From the NCBI GenBank assembly GCA_028023455.1, contig JAQFVV010000205.1, forward strand, positions 1,035,353 through 1,099,352: a stretch of 64,000 nucleotides of DNA. Reading direction: 5' to 3'. This DNA comes from Epiperipatus broadwayi (Eukaryota > Onychophora > Udeonychophora > Euonychophora > Peripatidae). Shown here piece after piece: positions 10,522-22,851 of this stretch. The stretch's first letter is position 1. Every line of letters starts with the position of its first letter. The position numbers and the translations under genes were made by a program. The notes beneath the pieces were generated by a model. That model was given only the letters and a program-made list of their open reading frames with translations, was not told the origin of the DNA and did no database searches.

Positions 10522-13500
10522 ATATGAAAAGAATGTAAAGTTAAATTGATTATAATGTTAACAAAATTTTGAAAGAATAATAATGTAGTTATTAATAATC
10601 AATTGAAAGAGTATGATTTCATATATTCTTTTACTCACATTCATTCAAAAAATTAAAAATAATAAAAAAACTTACTCTGTCGTATTTTTGTTAGAAAAAA
10701 AAATGAATATCTAGGTGTCAGATTTTCATCACAATTAAAAATGTTCTGAATGATATCCTTTTTCTTTCTTTTTTCCTCCTCTGGAATCATAATAGCAATG
10801 TTATTACAAACAAACTAAAGCAAATTCATATTGATTTTGGAATCAGGTACCCCTATGCCATTATCCATTTTAATTTCTTCAAACTAAGTTTTTCAATGCA
10901 ATATAAGAATGTTTTACAATTCTTTTTTCTGCCACAACTTAATTGATAACTTTCATTTTATCACTTAAGAAAGATGCTGTACTAATTTTCTTAAATTCTA
11001 TTGAATTTCCAGCTTTGGGCTTAAACAATACTGTATGACATTAAGCTTTTGAAAGGAATAAAAATGAAAATAAAATGTTTGTGCTTTCAACATAACTTGA
11101 AGAAATCTTATTAATAAACATGTTTACATATGATGCTCTGAATTTTAACAAATAGCTACTATCATATCATAAACTGTATTAAATTTATAAACTTTAATGT
11201 TTATTTTTTTATCTACCTTTGTTTTTGAATAACATATAATTGAAGTATATATTGTTGTGGTACTTATTAAGCTTCTCTGCAACATATAATTATATCACTT
11301 CCAATTTAATGTATTGAACCTCCATCCTTTAATATTAATTTCATTGCTTTAAAACAATATTAATTTTTATTCTTAGTAAATATTAGGCAAATAAAAAATA
11401 AACATAATCTACTTTTACATCCTATTTATATCTATATGTTTGAATATATATATATATGATGACAGTTTTTATAACACATTATTTCCAAGTTTCAATCCCA
11501 AAACTCATCAATTTTCCAAATCATTGATACAAAGGTCATTGGGTAGAATCCATTATTTACATGTTTCTTTTTTAAATCATGCTTGTACAAATATCTATTG
11601 AATTATTTTGATTTTTTAAAAAAATAACAGCCAAATAGCACACTCTTGAATATTATTATTTTAAATTAAAAAAAGGCAGAGATCAGTACAATTGAATAAT
11701 GGCAAAGTCAAAATATTTTAATCATGGGATTTCATTCATATATGTTTTATTTTTAAAAACAAAAATTAATAAATTTGATCAAAGTGTTATCAAAAAAAAA
11801 TGTCCCATGCTGATTGTATAATGTGATTACTTATTGCTATTGACATTTTGTGCTGGGATTTATTGAAACAGTCTAAAAATTATGAAGCAATTTTAACATT
11901 TAAAAACAGAATTGATGGATTTATCTGAGATGAATATTTATTCATTCCTGTTTTAAAAATAAATTTAAAATAAAAAAGATTTCATTTATTTTCTGAACAC
12001 AGTTTTTTTTGCAGATTGTTAAATGATGTTTTACATCTTTTGTTCTCAATACAAACTCATGTTTTCATTATTTGAAAGTTCAACTATGATATTTTAAAAT
12101 ATTTTAAATTTATATAATAATGTATATTTCTATCAAATAAAGTCTAATTTGTTGAATTCTGATTTAGAATAACAGTTGAAAAAGTACAAAAAATGTCAAC
12201 AGCATAATGATAAACCTGTTGCAGTATGGGATAGTTAAATGTTCTATCATCTTGTAATCCCTGGTTATTTAAGCTCTTTAAAAATGACATTAAAAAACTG
12301 CTCTTGGTTTATTATCTATAGCAAGTGTAAGCAAGACATCAATCACAGTTTACTTTAACAAAAAAATTTGGAGTTATCATTTGAATTTTTTTAAAAAGGT
12401 AACAAATGCTTAGCTTTGCATAAAAGGAATGCATTTTTCATATTGATTTTTCATAATCGAGATAGTGGTGTGGTAGTTGGGCAAATTTGTTGATGAATGT
12501 GTCACATGACACATGCATTTATTCAGAATGTGATGATGCATATGTTAACTACAAATTCATTATCTCAAATCCATCCATTGTCCAATGCAAAGGTGCAACA
12601 GGTGGCATATAGTAATGCTCATTTGTTCATAAAGCTAGTAACTATTTTTTGTTGTGATGTAATGTCTAAAATAAGTGCAAAAAAGAGAAAATGTACAATT
12701 TTAATACAGAATGGGAAAAGGTTTTTTTTGGTGACTGCAAAATGTGTGCAACACATATGTTTTGCAATTTGGATCATTTCCAAAAAAAGAAATGTTGTAA
12801 GATATTTTAAAACTGTGTGCGATTTTTGAAAAAGATTTTTCATTAAAAAATGAATTGTGCAAATAAAAGTTAAAACGAATTTAATTTATACTTAAACAAC
12901 TAACAGTTATATAATAATATTAAACCTATAATTATTAAAGGTGCAACAATTATATATATAAAGAATTTCTAGAGTCAATCTGGTCTGCTTAACTGCTTTT
13001 GGTATGTGATGTGAAGTCAAGAATATCTGAGCAATTATGCCCAGATAAACCTGTTAGCCACTTAATTTTCCATTCCCCACTTTAAGTTTTCCCATATTCT
13101 GCTCCATCCCATTCCCACAACATAATCTTTGTCAACTCTATAGCCTTTATATCTAAATCCCCCTTATCTTTTCCCAAACCCAGCATAAAAAACAATAATT
13201 CACTTTCTGTATAATCACTTTTTTCATATTTATTAATCCATAACTTTATTATATCCTATTTGTGAAGCAACTTCTGACATCTAGTGGGAAATATGTGAAA
13301 AAAGAGGAAACCATTGAAAAATAATAGTTTTGAATATATCAGTAATATTTCTGATGTTAATGTTTAATGCAGAGGAACTTTTCCTCCAAAAAGGGCTTGT
13401 ATTGGCTAACAGAATACGTTAGTACTAAAGAAGCAATTTCTTAAAGTATTTGCATCACAAATTTAAGAATATACAAGTTAGCTTTTCAAGGAAGTTATTC

Positions 13501-14150
13501 CTAGAAATTAATTTTGACCTAATTTTAGATAAATAAGAAAAATAACTTAGGCTATGATCTTATATATTTCTAAATAGTGTGGAATAAAATTATTGTTCAA
13601 TCTATTATTGCATGATTTTTTTTTTTGCTAGATAGTTCAAAAATTATTTTACTCATACTTTTATAATCAAGCAAATAGTTTGAAGTCTTTAGACATTCTA
13701 AGATTTTGAAATCCATGTAAATTTGTTAGTTCAAAAATAGTACACTTTACTGAAAAATACCAATAGCCAGAAACTTATCCGGAAATCTAATATCAATTGA
13801 TTAGTCATGGTTATAAAGGTAGTAGAACAAAGATTAAAAGATTACTGCAGATTTAAAGTTAACTACTTATGTGATCCTTTATTTTTGATTTATACAACTA
13901 TTACTTTCTTATGAATTGTTATTCATCCTATTCTAGAGTCATATACTGTAACCATGAGTAAATTATTGAATACCAAATGATATAGTGCTATTATAATCCC
14001 ATATGTAGAAAATTTTTCATACAAATTTATCAAGAAGAATAAGATTCAAAGCTGAAACTAATGCTCTTATATATCCAAAAGCAATCTTTTACTCTTTTAC
14101 TACCCAAACCAATTGCCTGAAGCAAAACACTATATCATATGGTTTCCACA
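10522..14150. other. Long AT-rich stretch without supported genes
   Basis: Poly-A/T runs, scattered TA repeats and no recognised repeat family. The longest open frame (12497-12829, plus, 110 codons) has no recognisable domain and its antisense strand is also open. I treat it as chance or an unrecognisable relic. Confidence 0.55.
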
Positions 14151-14151
14151 A

Positions 14152-14345
14152 AATAGGAAAAGCTCTCCATACAGCAGTGCCACTCAGTGCAAGCCAGAGT
14201 AATCAGTGGATGCCAAAAAGCTTGTGCATAAAATCCCTATCTAGTGCCTACTCATCCAATATTCCCAGATTAGTTTCTAGCTTGTGACTTTCATCAGTGA
14301 GGAGCCTTGAGTCTGAGGGCACTGCACCTAGATGTTAGGATCTAA
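14152..14345 (-). mobile_element. Family B element, copy B1 (single arm)
   Basis: One of five loci sharing a unit of about 180 bp. In minus-strand order the unit has a hammerhead-like motif, then GGATGAGTAGGCACTAGATA, a TATGCACAAGC stretch and a terminal segment GCACTGAGTGGCACTGCTG. Other copies: 26462-26735, 43065-43265, 46315-46670, 49540-49730. Non-coding and non-autonomous. Confidence 0.75.
14262..14303 (-). ncRNA. Hammerhead-ribozyme-like motif B1
   Basis: Minus strand: stem I TCCTCA (14303-14298) with TGGGAA (14267-14262), intact core CTGATGA (14297-14291), stem II with ACAA-type loop, GAAA (14277-14274), and short CTAA before C17 at 14268. Stem III has a C-A mismatch and one stem I pair is lost, so it is probably inactive. 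Confidence 0.55.
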
Positions 14346-14639
14346 TGCAACCCTTCATCAGCCACATTTGATCTCTACTTAACTACAAAATTATGACTCT
14401 AAAATTGAAAACCCAATATTTTCAATCCAAGCTCATTAGCTTATATAGTCATATAGGTCTGAACTCAGTTCAGTACCCATATGGTTCTTTAATAACCATA
14501 GTCACCACTATCCTATTACACACTGTATGGAGAGTTTTTTCTGTTTTAATAACAGTTATGGATAAGCATAAGAAATGGTGATCATGTGATATTCAGTGGT
14601 TCATATGATTTCCATTGAATACTTAAGCTTACACTAGAT

Positions 14640-15020
14640 GGTTCTACAATAGGGTGAAAAGAAATAGAAGCATTTGAGTGAGAGAAGCTGGGAGATATGA
14701 TTTAATCATGCATGATAATGTTCCTATGAGATATTAAAAAAAGAATGAAGAGCAGTTTTAGGCTTTTAATAAATATGAATTTGGAAGGAAAGGGTTATGT
14801 TTCAGTGGGTAGTTAAAATTAGTAATAAGTATTGAGATCATTAAAAAAAGAGGGAAAATAATTATGGGGGGGGGAGAACTAAGATGGAGAAATGGAATGG
14901 ATATATTTTTAGAAAAAAGCAATATTGGAGGATATGCTAGAAACAATATTAAACGATAAAAGGGAAGGAGAAAAAAATTGTTACAGAAGAGAGTGAAATA
15001 TCAAAATAATATAGAGGTTT
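14640..15020. other. Purine-rich stretch, possible very old LINE relic
   Basis: An A/G-rich run on the plus strand (with a G run near 14866) resembles the purine-rich 3' coding ends of LINEs elsewhere in the window, but no motif can be read with confidence. Confidence 0.25.
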
Positions 15021-15489
15021 TGATGGGTTAGTATTGAATAATTAATGATTATAAATAACAATATGAATAATAATTGTTAGTAGTAGTTATTTAACGAATG
15101 ATATAAGATTACATTTAAATTCACTCTTATTTCTTTTAAAAAAAATTTTTTTGCTAGAGATCACTATGACTCAATAAAAATCATCTTGCTATTACCTGAA
15201 GCATTGACTGTGAGTTTGAACATAATACAACATTTTAATTACCCACTTGCTATGATTATGAGAAGATAAAACTTCTCAAAAGTGCTCAGCCGAATAATAC
15301 TACAATTTGGACTTAGTTTCACCATTGCCTGCATTTTAGCACATTTATACATATTATGTGTTCAATTGGGAAGTCTGCATTTTTTTATTCTAAATTTATT
15401 GTAATCATGTGACTTGGACATCCTATTGACATAACATAAAGACATTAGATAAGTACCATTTAGGCATTTTGCATAAAAATATCATGATA

Positions 15490-16000
15490 AAGTTAATAAG
15501 TCATTATGTTCTTCAACTTGTTGGCTATGATCCTCTAGGGTCCATTATTGTAAAATGACATCTGTTAGATTGGACATTTCAATGTGCAATAGAAGACTTC
15601 ATTAAAAGAATATTTTATGATGAAGTAGAATATTGTTTCTGTGATTGAGGCAGACTGTTTATCTTAAGAACATTCTAAAAAGGTGTGGTGTTGATTATGA
15701 GTGGGAAGATATTTAAGGATATAGGATACATAGGTGAACTATAATGAGAGCAGGAGTTTATATATTTCAGAAATAAAAGTTTACCTTAGATGTTACAAAT
15801 TTAGTGCCACAAAATATCAATTAAGTGGTATAAAAGGCTAGCATGTTCTATGTGTAAACATATGTGATTTACAGATTGATTTGTATAATAATCTAAAAGG
15901 TCTAGGTGTATTATATTTTCTTTCATTATTTTGCCATTTATCTTGAAATTGGAATCGCCATATTTGTTTGTGAGTGGTGGTTCCTTCTGGTGATTATATC
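15490..16000 (+). pseudogene. LINE 3' relic (family F, copy 2)
   Basis: Degraded reverse-transcriptase tail. LDWTF near 15575 corresponds to the RW(F/A)GH motif of LINE C-termini. FIKRIFYDE (about 15597-15625) corresponds to the LPK-x-(L/I)-x-YGEL motif. LACSMCKHM near 15840 is the first half of the terminal Cys finger. Several stops and frameshifts are present. The 3' flank GGAATCGCCATAT (15950) parallels copy 1 at 7644. Confidence 0.5.
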
Positions 16001-16149
16001 TGTCAGAAGTTAGATAAATTTCAAAAAATTGTTTACTTTTGATTCTCTTTTATTCTGAGATCGGAATTGTAGTCTTTTTTTCATTAGTAATTTTTTTAAT
16101 TGCTAAAATAAAATGTTTCGAAACAATTATATATTTTATTTATTTATTA

Positions 16150-16375
16150 AATTAATATTTAATTAGAGAGTATTTGAACACAGACTTTTAAGCTCCCTTC
16201 CACTATCCACTCCATCTTATCTAACTGATACGCATAATCACATACATATGATAAAGATAAACCACACTCATCAGTTAGTCCAGATCATCATCTCCTTCAC
16301 ACACATATATAATCACTGTTCATTTTGCATTCAGTACATACATTGTACTTGTAATCAAATATTACAGATTCAGCC
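16150..16375 (-). mobile_element. Family A element, inverted left half
   Basis: Minus-strand unit containing a tRNA-like B box (GTGTTCAAATAC, about 16165-16176). It also holds the 5' half of a hammerhead (GGACTAACTGATGAG, about 16267-16282), whose middle is deleted. It faces away from the plus-strand family A copy at 16600-16855. Confidence 0.6.
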
Positions 16376-16599
16376 TGAATTCTACCCAACCCTCTTTTGT
16401 ATATTTAAATGGGCATATTAAGGTCCTTCATATGAAGAGTAAGAGTGATTTAGAATGTCAGCATGGTTGACAATAATATTGGCATCACCATGGGCCTTGA
16501 GCATTACATCATCAGAATTTTAATAATATGAATGACTGAAGAGTTGGAGAATGAAGAAGATTGAAGCCTGTCCATTAAAGTTTGAAGGTTTTTTTATCT

Positions 16600-16855
16600 T
16601 AATGTAAACTGAGTACTGATTATATATATATATGGGAGATGATGGTCTGACCAACTGATGAGTGCTGGTTTAGCATAAAATATGCATATTGGAGATTATT
16701 TATCTTTTTCACATGTATGTGATCATGTATATCAGTTATATAAAATGGAGTGAATAACTGAAGGGAATTTGAAACTTTGTGGTCAAATCCCTCTAATTAC
16801 ATCTAAAGTTCAGTATATACATTATATTAGCAATCAAATATTAAATTTGTATTTG
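16600..16855 (+). mobile_element. Family A element, plus copy (hammerhead plus tRNA-like segment)
   Basis: Order on the plus strand: hammerhead-like motif (16642-16699), linker with TTTTTCACATGTATGTGATC, A-box-like and B-box-like (GTGGTCAAATCCC, near 16780) tRNA segment, then TTCAGTATATACATTATATT. The same order occurs at 30350-30495 and in the array at 33483-34010. It looks like a SINE-like unit with an attached ribozyme. Confidence 0.65.
16642..16699 (+). ncRNA. Hammerhead-ribozyme-like motif A (copy c)
   Basis: Outer stem I ATGGTCT/AGATTAT and inner CCAA/TTGG pair. Core CTGATGA is at 16655-16661. Stem II is TGCT/AGCA (16663-16675). The GAAA position reads AAAA (16677-16680). Stem III closes T-A and A-T with an ATGC loop. 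One core change (G12 to A) probably kills activity. Confidence 0.65.
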
Positions 16856-17339
16856 AAAATGTTTCCCTATTTTACAGCCGAATCTTATGAAGATTTAATG
16901 AAAAACCACCAGGAAAAAGGAAGTTGTGAGTAATTTTCCTAATTTTAAGGACTAACTGGTTTGATCTGTGTGGCTTATTTAAACTAACAGTCCCTCCATT
17001 ATTAAAAACTGGTGTTAAAAAAAAAAACTAAAACTGCTAAAACAGAGTGCGCTCTGTATAATCATTAACCAAAAAAAGTTTTTTGTTTTTTTAAAAATAT
17101 AATTGCCTAAGCAAATAAAACTTGCACTACAGTTGACCCTAGTAGCAATTTAGAATCTTTCACAATAGCTTTTTGACTTATATTTTCACAAAATTCTTTA
17201 TTACTTAGATTTTTAGCTTTAGAAAACATTCTAATTAGTAATATCAAATGCTGACGATCTCAATTCTTGATATTCCTATGAATAGCATTTGGGTGTCTTG
17301 GTGTGTAATAAAAGTTCTACATGCCTTTCATGGTTAATG

Positions 17340-17800
17340 CAGTCATAGAATGTCAGCTTTGGATTTAAGATTCCCAGATCAACTGCAGTTCACTTTCAAT
17401 ACTCAAACATCTTACAAATTTCTATGCGATAAATCCATTTCAGTATTTGACCTGTGTTACTTGGGTCAGTGGTAAGATATCAGACTCTGGATTTAAGGTC
17501 CTCAGAGTGATTCCATTTCAAATTTCAATAAAGCCATTTTAGTGTTTGCCCTGTGTGAATGCCAGAAATGTTAGAACTGGAATCTACCCAAGGACATTAT
17601 GTTCCAGAGTTTGGCTCTCTTCCATTACACTTAATGAGGGCAGTGTTGTCTAAGGGCTTTATTGCTTGCAGAGTTTATAAGAGTTTTAAGTTCCAGAATG
17701 CCAGAATTAGAATTGGTCCAAGGGTCTTACAATCTAGAATCTAATGCTCCACCTATGCACCAAACCAATTGGGGCAACTCTTTTATTATCAATCTCAATG
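17340..17800. repeat. Cluster of family E tRNA-derived SINE fragments
   Basis: Plus-oriented fragments end in TTTCAATAAAG (about 17525-17535) and start with a GGGTCAGTGGTAAGATA A-box-like head (17463). Minus-oriented fragments follow at 17555-17800 (GGAATCTACCCAAGGAC and AGAATTGGTCCAAGG, the complement of the B-box region). The small open frames here are shadows of the SINE. Confidence 0.5.
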
Positions 17801-18065
17801 TGCATTATGCATCATTAATGAGCAGAATCACCCCATTAAATGATCAAAATAAGGCAGATTTAACTTGTTAAATTGTGTTTTATGCGAAAGCTCTATTTAA
17901 TGTGTTAAGTAGGCTCTTGTTTACTTTCTTCGTTAAATACCCATTTTCTGACTCCTGGTGAATGTAGTCAGAATAGATCGAATGTGAGCTAGATACCCGG
18001 ACAAAAAGTTTTAAGCCTGTTGAAAAATTATTGATTTATCATTTCAAATTCAAACCCACGTCATA

Positions 18066-18375
18066 CAGTCAGCCGATAGATGTGTCATCATGGTTCCATA
18101 TGTTAATGTTAAATTAACAGTCAGCCGATAGATGACCATCATGATTCCATACGTTAATGTTAAATTAACAGTCAGCCGATAGATGCGTCATCATGGTTCC
18201 ATACGTTAATGTTAAATTAACAGTCAGCCGATAAATGCGTCATCATGGTTCCATACGTTAATGTTAAATTAACAGTCAGCCGATAGATGACCATCATGGT
18301 TCCATACGTTAATGTTAAATTAATAGTCAGCCGATAGATGCGTCATCATGGTTCCATACGTTAATGTTAAATTAA
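18066..18375. repeat. Minisatellite: six units of 51-52 bp
   Basis: Units start at 18066, 18118, 18169, 18221, 18273 and 18324. Each contains CAGTCAGCCGATA and GTTCCATACGTTAATG. Units 2 and 5 carry a GATGACCATC variant and are 51 bp; the others carry a GTCATC form and are 52 bp. The array abuts a B-box-like tRNA remnant (minus strand, about 18040-18056). Confidence 0.95.
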
Positions 18376-19094
18376 CTGAAAATAATTTGCTACTGCAAAT
18401 TACAAAACTTTTTAAAAAGTGACCAAACTACTTTTTTAGTTATTTTTCAAATCATTAATTTAGAAAAACTCCATCAATTATTCTAAAACATATTCTCAAA
18501 ACGCTGAAATGAATTGTGTGTATTTATGAAATGAAACCATGACTTCATTGAATTCTATTCAAGTCTAGTCGTTAGACTCTGATTTGGAATTACTTATTTA
18601 GATAAAATACTTTTTTTTTATTAAGTAAAATTAAAATTGATAAAAATCTAATAAATGAAAATATTGATTCTAAAATTTCAAGCGAACTGCGCCGGCTAAT
18701 TTGCTTCTTCCACTGAATAAATTACAACTGTTAGCTAACTTAAATAAAAATGAGTTGCTTTTTTTAAAAAAAAAATCTATCAAAAAAATTTAAAAAATTA
18801 TATAAATCAATTCATCTCCACTTACAAATTAACTTGGATAGATTTTTTTTTAATATTTAACCCACCGAACAAAAAAGAAAAGTAAAGAAAGAAAATATTA
18901 CATAATATCATTAAATATTCCTTTTTTTTTTTTACAAAAAAAAAACCCCGGAATTATGAAATATATTAACTTTTTTTTTTACTAGAGTTATTTTACCTAA
19001 CCCTTTCGCATCCCAGAATTTCAAAACGGAATTACTTTTTAACCTAGTTTAAAGTGTTTTAAGACTCCTTGTGTATTTATCAAAAAAAAAAAGT

Positions 19095-19800
19095 AGAATA
19101 GTTTGTTGCTCAGGAGATCATGTGACATTTAATGATTTTTAACTTAATAAAAATGTTGTAAAACCATTTGTGTATCAAAAAAATAGTCAAATAGTTTGTT
19201 GCTCAGGATGTCATATGACATTCAAATACCTGACGCGACAGTCAAGCTGTGGTCCATAAATCTTCAGCTCTCCTGATGACAACTCACTCACTGCTCTAAA
19301 CTACAGAGTGTCTAAACTACAGAGTGCAAAGTAATCAAATAGTTCGATGCATGAGAGATCATATGATTCAAGCATCTGAAATGACAGTTAATCTATAATC
19401 CATGAATCTTCAGAACTTATGTCTACCCCTGAATGATTGTGCTAAAGTAAACAGGCCACAGTAATCCAGTGGTTTGATGCTTGAGAGGTCATGTGATGTT
19501 CAAGCATCTGTATTGACAGTTAAATTGTAATTCATGACTCTTCAGCTCTCAAATCTATCATCCAAGTCAAGCATTGATGGCATAGTGGTTAGCATAGCTG
19601 CCTTCCAAACAGCTGCCCTAGGTTCACTTCCTAGTCAAAACATTTGACATATGAGTCTATCATCCAAATGCTACACTAAACTATGCGGGCAATTATTGAG
19701 TTTAATGCATAGATGGTTACATGATATTAGAGTGTCAAAAGTGACATCTGGGCTGTGATCTCTTAATTTCAGCTCTCAGATCCACTGCTCTACCACTGAA
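19095..19800 (-). repeat. Tandem array of a tRNA-derived SINE-like unit, about 130 bp
   Basis: Four to five diverged copies begin near 19100, 19195, 19335, 19460 and 19690. Each has a GATCATGTGAC-type block and a TCTTCAGCTCTC block. The last unit contains, on the minus strand, TAGTTCAGTGGTAGAGCA (about 19797-19780), a clear tRNA A-box arm. A different SINE is inserted at 19566-19655. Confidence 0.6.
19566..19655 (+). mobile_element. SINE family G, copy G1, with 12-bp target duplication
   Basis: A tRNA-like head (A-box region ATAGTGGTTAGCATAG, anticodon stem CTGCC...GGCAG-like, B-box GGTTCACTTCC) of about 90 bp. It is flanked by TCTATCATCCAA at 19554-19565 and 19656-19667. The duplication shows retroposition. 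Related copies are at 37653-37749 and 54411-54514. Confidence 0.82.
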
Positions 19801-19929
19801 CTAAACTGCACACTGCTATATATTTATTAAAAAATTGTTGTCCAAAACAAGTAATGGTGGGAAAGTATAGTGCTTGTAAATGTTATTTAATGTACAGTTT
19901 GGTAGAAAAGATAATAATAGATAAACAGT

Positions 19930-20105
19930 TAAAGCTTTAAATTAGATCTCAAGAGATTGCTTGCAAAAGACCTGGAAAAAGATCATATGTAAGATGGTAA
20001 AATAAAATAAGGAAGTCTGTTGGTATAGAAGAGAGAGACTAGTTTGGAGAAACGGGATTAAACTTGGAGAATTTTTTCTGCAGTGGATTGATAATAATGA
20101 TGACC
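19930..20105 (+). pseudogene. RTE-like LINE 3' end relic
   Basis: Matches the other RTE tails: a segment equivalent to LDLKRLLAKDLEK, a RWRE-like part and, at the end, LQWIDNND (about 20072-20102). Stops and frameshifts interrupt it. It ends in AATAATGATGA, the short-repeat tail of this LINE type. Confidence 0.6.
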
Positions 20106-20734
20106 TATAGTTAGCCTGATAAAACTATATATATTGCATTATAATCGATTTTGATTGCGTTTCCATATTTTACATTATTTATTTTTACAAGTATTCAACA
20201 TTTGAATTAAACTTATCTTTACAAATCGGTTAATATAAGTTGCCTTAGAAGCAATTTTTGTTATTTTAAACAACAACAAAAGAAAAAAGTTAACAATCAT
20301 TATTAATTAATGAGCAGTTGGAAAACTACTAAAATTTAAATGAGGCAAAAAAGCTCTTGGAGTATTTTTTTAAAAACATCTTCGAACGTATTTTCAAAAT
20401 CTAGTATTCTATTTTCAATATCTATAAATTATTAATCTATTTACTAAAGATAGTAAAATAATTGAGTAAGAAAATCGAACATCAATTTTTGTTTTTTCAT
20501 AATTAAGACGAAGTTTTACAAGTGTGAATGATACAATCCTGTACCTAGTGGGCTCGTGGCTTGTCTGACACATTTCAAAAACTAATTCAAATACTATTTT
20601 TAATAAACAACAGAAAACATATAAAAATATAATCCAAGTAGATAAACGTTGATCTTAAATCAAAAACTTCATATCCGAACAAAATTAGTCTGATTAATTA
20701 CTTCATTACAGCTTTATAAAAAATTTGAGAGATC

Positions 20735-20995
20735 TAACAGGTGTTACTGACGTCATTGAAAGAATTAAGAAACTGAAAGGGAGATGGGCTGAACACATTG
20801 CTAAAAGAGATAATAATAGATGGATAGTCAAAATCTAAAGCTGGATTCCAAGATTGTAAAAGATCTAGAAAGATACCATATATATATAGATGGTGTGACA
20901 TGGAGAAGAGAGGCTAGAGATAGGAATAGATCGATTTAATTCGGAGAGAACTTTACCGTGCAGTAAATCAATAATGGTTGAAAGTAATAATCATA
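20735..20995 (+). pseudogene. RTE-like LINE 3' end relic
   Basis: Begins with the segment coding VTDVIERIKKLKGRWAEHIA (about 20742-20801), continues through a WRREARDR equivalent (about 20900-20930) and ends with a degraded QWI-like stretch and an AT-rich tail. Several stops and a deletion of the middle part are visible. It is parallel to 5955-6275 and 50866-51185. Confidence 0.7.
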
Positions 20996-21514
20996 TAAAA
21001 AAAATTGTGTGCTGGTATATGTCTTTGTTATTAAATTTTTCCTGCGTGGTAATATTTTTTTACTTCAACTTAAAATTTGAATTACTGCTTCTGGAATATC
21101 ATGTAAAATTGCCTATGTGAAAAGCATTGTTATGCTAATTAAAGGTCTGAACTGTAAAGTAATGTTTATTGCAACAATTGACGTTTTATTATTATTATTA
21201 AATCAACTTTTTGAATAATACATTTCCCATTTTCTTCAGGACCATCTATATAAAGCAATTTATGAATTCAAATTGAATAATGAATTTTAAAATTTTTCCT
21301 GGTAAATAATGTAAGAGTCTATGTCTCATTCCATGCAACAATTTCTTTTATTCATTTAATCCATTTTTGAAATTAACATATGATGGAAACATGTTTTCCC
21401 ATTTCAAATTATCTTCAAGATTTATATCTTGTAAATTAGGAAGTGATAACTCATAAAAGTCAAAAGGTAATACTTCATGGAGTTCTTTGGTTTTAAGGAT
21501 CTTTATATTTTAAT

Positions 21515-22465
21515 CCAGAACCTGTCTAAAGTTGATATTTTGGAGAGCATGTCTAGAATTGGCATTCCAAAGCATATGTCTAGAATTGATATTTTAGAGT
21601 GCATGCCTGGAATTTATATTTCAAAATGCATGTCTAGAATTGGCATTTCAGAGTATATGTCTAAGGTTGACATTTCAGAGATAGGGTTGACATTCCAGAA
21701 AATGTCTAGAATTAATATTTCACAGCAAATGACTACAGCTGATATTCCAGAGCACATGTCTAGAATTGATATTTTAGAGTGCATGCCTGGTGTTGATATT
21801 TTAGAGTACATATCTAGAACTGATATTTCAAAATATGTATCTAAAGTTGATATTTTAGAGACATGACTAAAGTTAATGTTTCAGAGCATATGTCTAGAAT
21901 TGATATTTTAGAGCATATATGCCTTGAATTGAGATTCCAGCATTGGTAGTTCAAAATTCACATCTAGTGTTGACATTTTAGAGTGTATGCTCTGAGTTAG
22001 CATTCCAGATAATCTCTACAATTGATATTTGAGAATGAAAGTCTAGAATTAGTTTTTCAGAGTATATGGCTAGAGTTGATATTTTAGAGATATATCTAGA
22101 GTTGACATTCCAAAGCATGTTTAGGCATATGTCAGAGCATATGCCTATAGTTGACATTCCAGAACACATGTCTAGAATTAATATTTTAGAGTACATATGT
22201 AGAACTGATATTTCAAAATGCATACTTAATGTGGATATTTCAGAGACATGCCTGGAATTTGTATTTCTGAGTATATGCTTAGAATTGATATTTCAGAGCA
22301 TCTGCTCAGAGTTAACTTTCCAAAGCATGTCTAAAATTGATCTTTCAGAACACATCTTTAGAATTGATATTTTAAACCATATGCCTAGAGTTAACATTTC
22401 ATAGAACATTTCTAGATTTGATATTTTACAACACATGCTTGGAGTTGATATATTAAAGCAAGATG
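21515..22465 (+). repeat. 27-bp minisatellite (about 35 diverged units)
   Basis: A 27-bp unit, typically ATGTCTAGAATTGATATTTT followed by AGAGCAT or a variant, repeats across this stretch. Since 27 is a multiple of three, frames stay open for 129 codons (21477-21866) and 112 codons (22066-22404) and encode a 9-residue repeat (MSRIDILEC, MSRIGISEY and variants). Antisense frames are open for the same reason. There is no start context, splice signal or signal peptide, so I call it a repeat rather than a protein gene. Two more units follow the MITE (22860-22920). Confidence 0.85.
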
Positions 22466-22473
22466 ACCTAGAC

Positions 22474-22851
22474 CAGGGGTCCCCAACCCTATGCCCGCAG
22501 ACCATTTTACGTGTGCCCGCTGCTATCCGAACACGATAAAAAATTATTTATCTGATACAAATAAATTTAATTTTTAAAATTTCTTATAAATTATTGTATT
22601 ATATTGTAATCAAATTGTAAGGCATACTATACGTTTACAGCGTAAAAATATAAACGTTAATTATATGTTAAAATTTTATTTTTGAAATAAATATTTTTTT
22701 GTTTATTATGTGTATTATTAACAATATCCTATAAATTTACATTGAAAAAATAAATGGTGCCTGCAACCTGGTTAAAAAAAATTAATGTTGCCTGCCACCT
22801 GGCCGGTATTATAGAATGTACTCTTAAGTGCAAAAAGGTTGGGGATCCCTG
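22474..22851. mobile_element. hAT-type MITE with 8-bp target duplication
   Basis: Terminal inverted repeats CAGGGGTCCCCAACC (22474) and GGTTGGGGATCCCTG (ending 22851) are typical of hAT elements. ACCTAGAC is duplicated at 22466-22473 and 22852-22859, the 8-bp duplication of the superfamily. The 378-bp body is AT-rich and lacks a transposase. It split the 27-bp minisatellite, so it is younger than the array. Confidence 0.93.

Noticed and set aside
12497-12829. 110-codon open frame on the plus strand
   Set aside because: No recognisable domain, composition like the surrounding DNA, and the opposite strand is open too. Kept only as a note in the gene-free entry.
21477-22404. Repetitive protein gene made of 9-residue units
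   Set aside because: Frames are open because the DNA repeat is 27 bp; antisense frames are open as well and indels between units break the frame without compensation.
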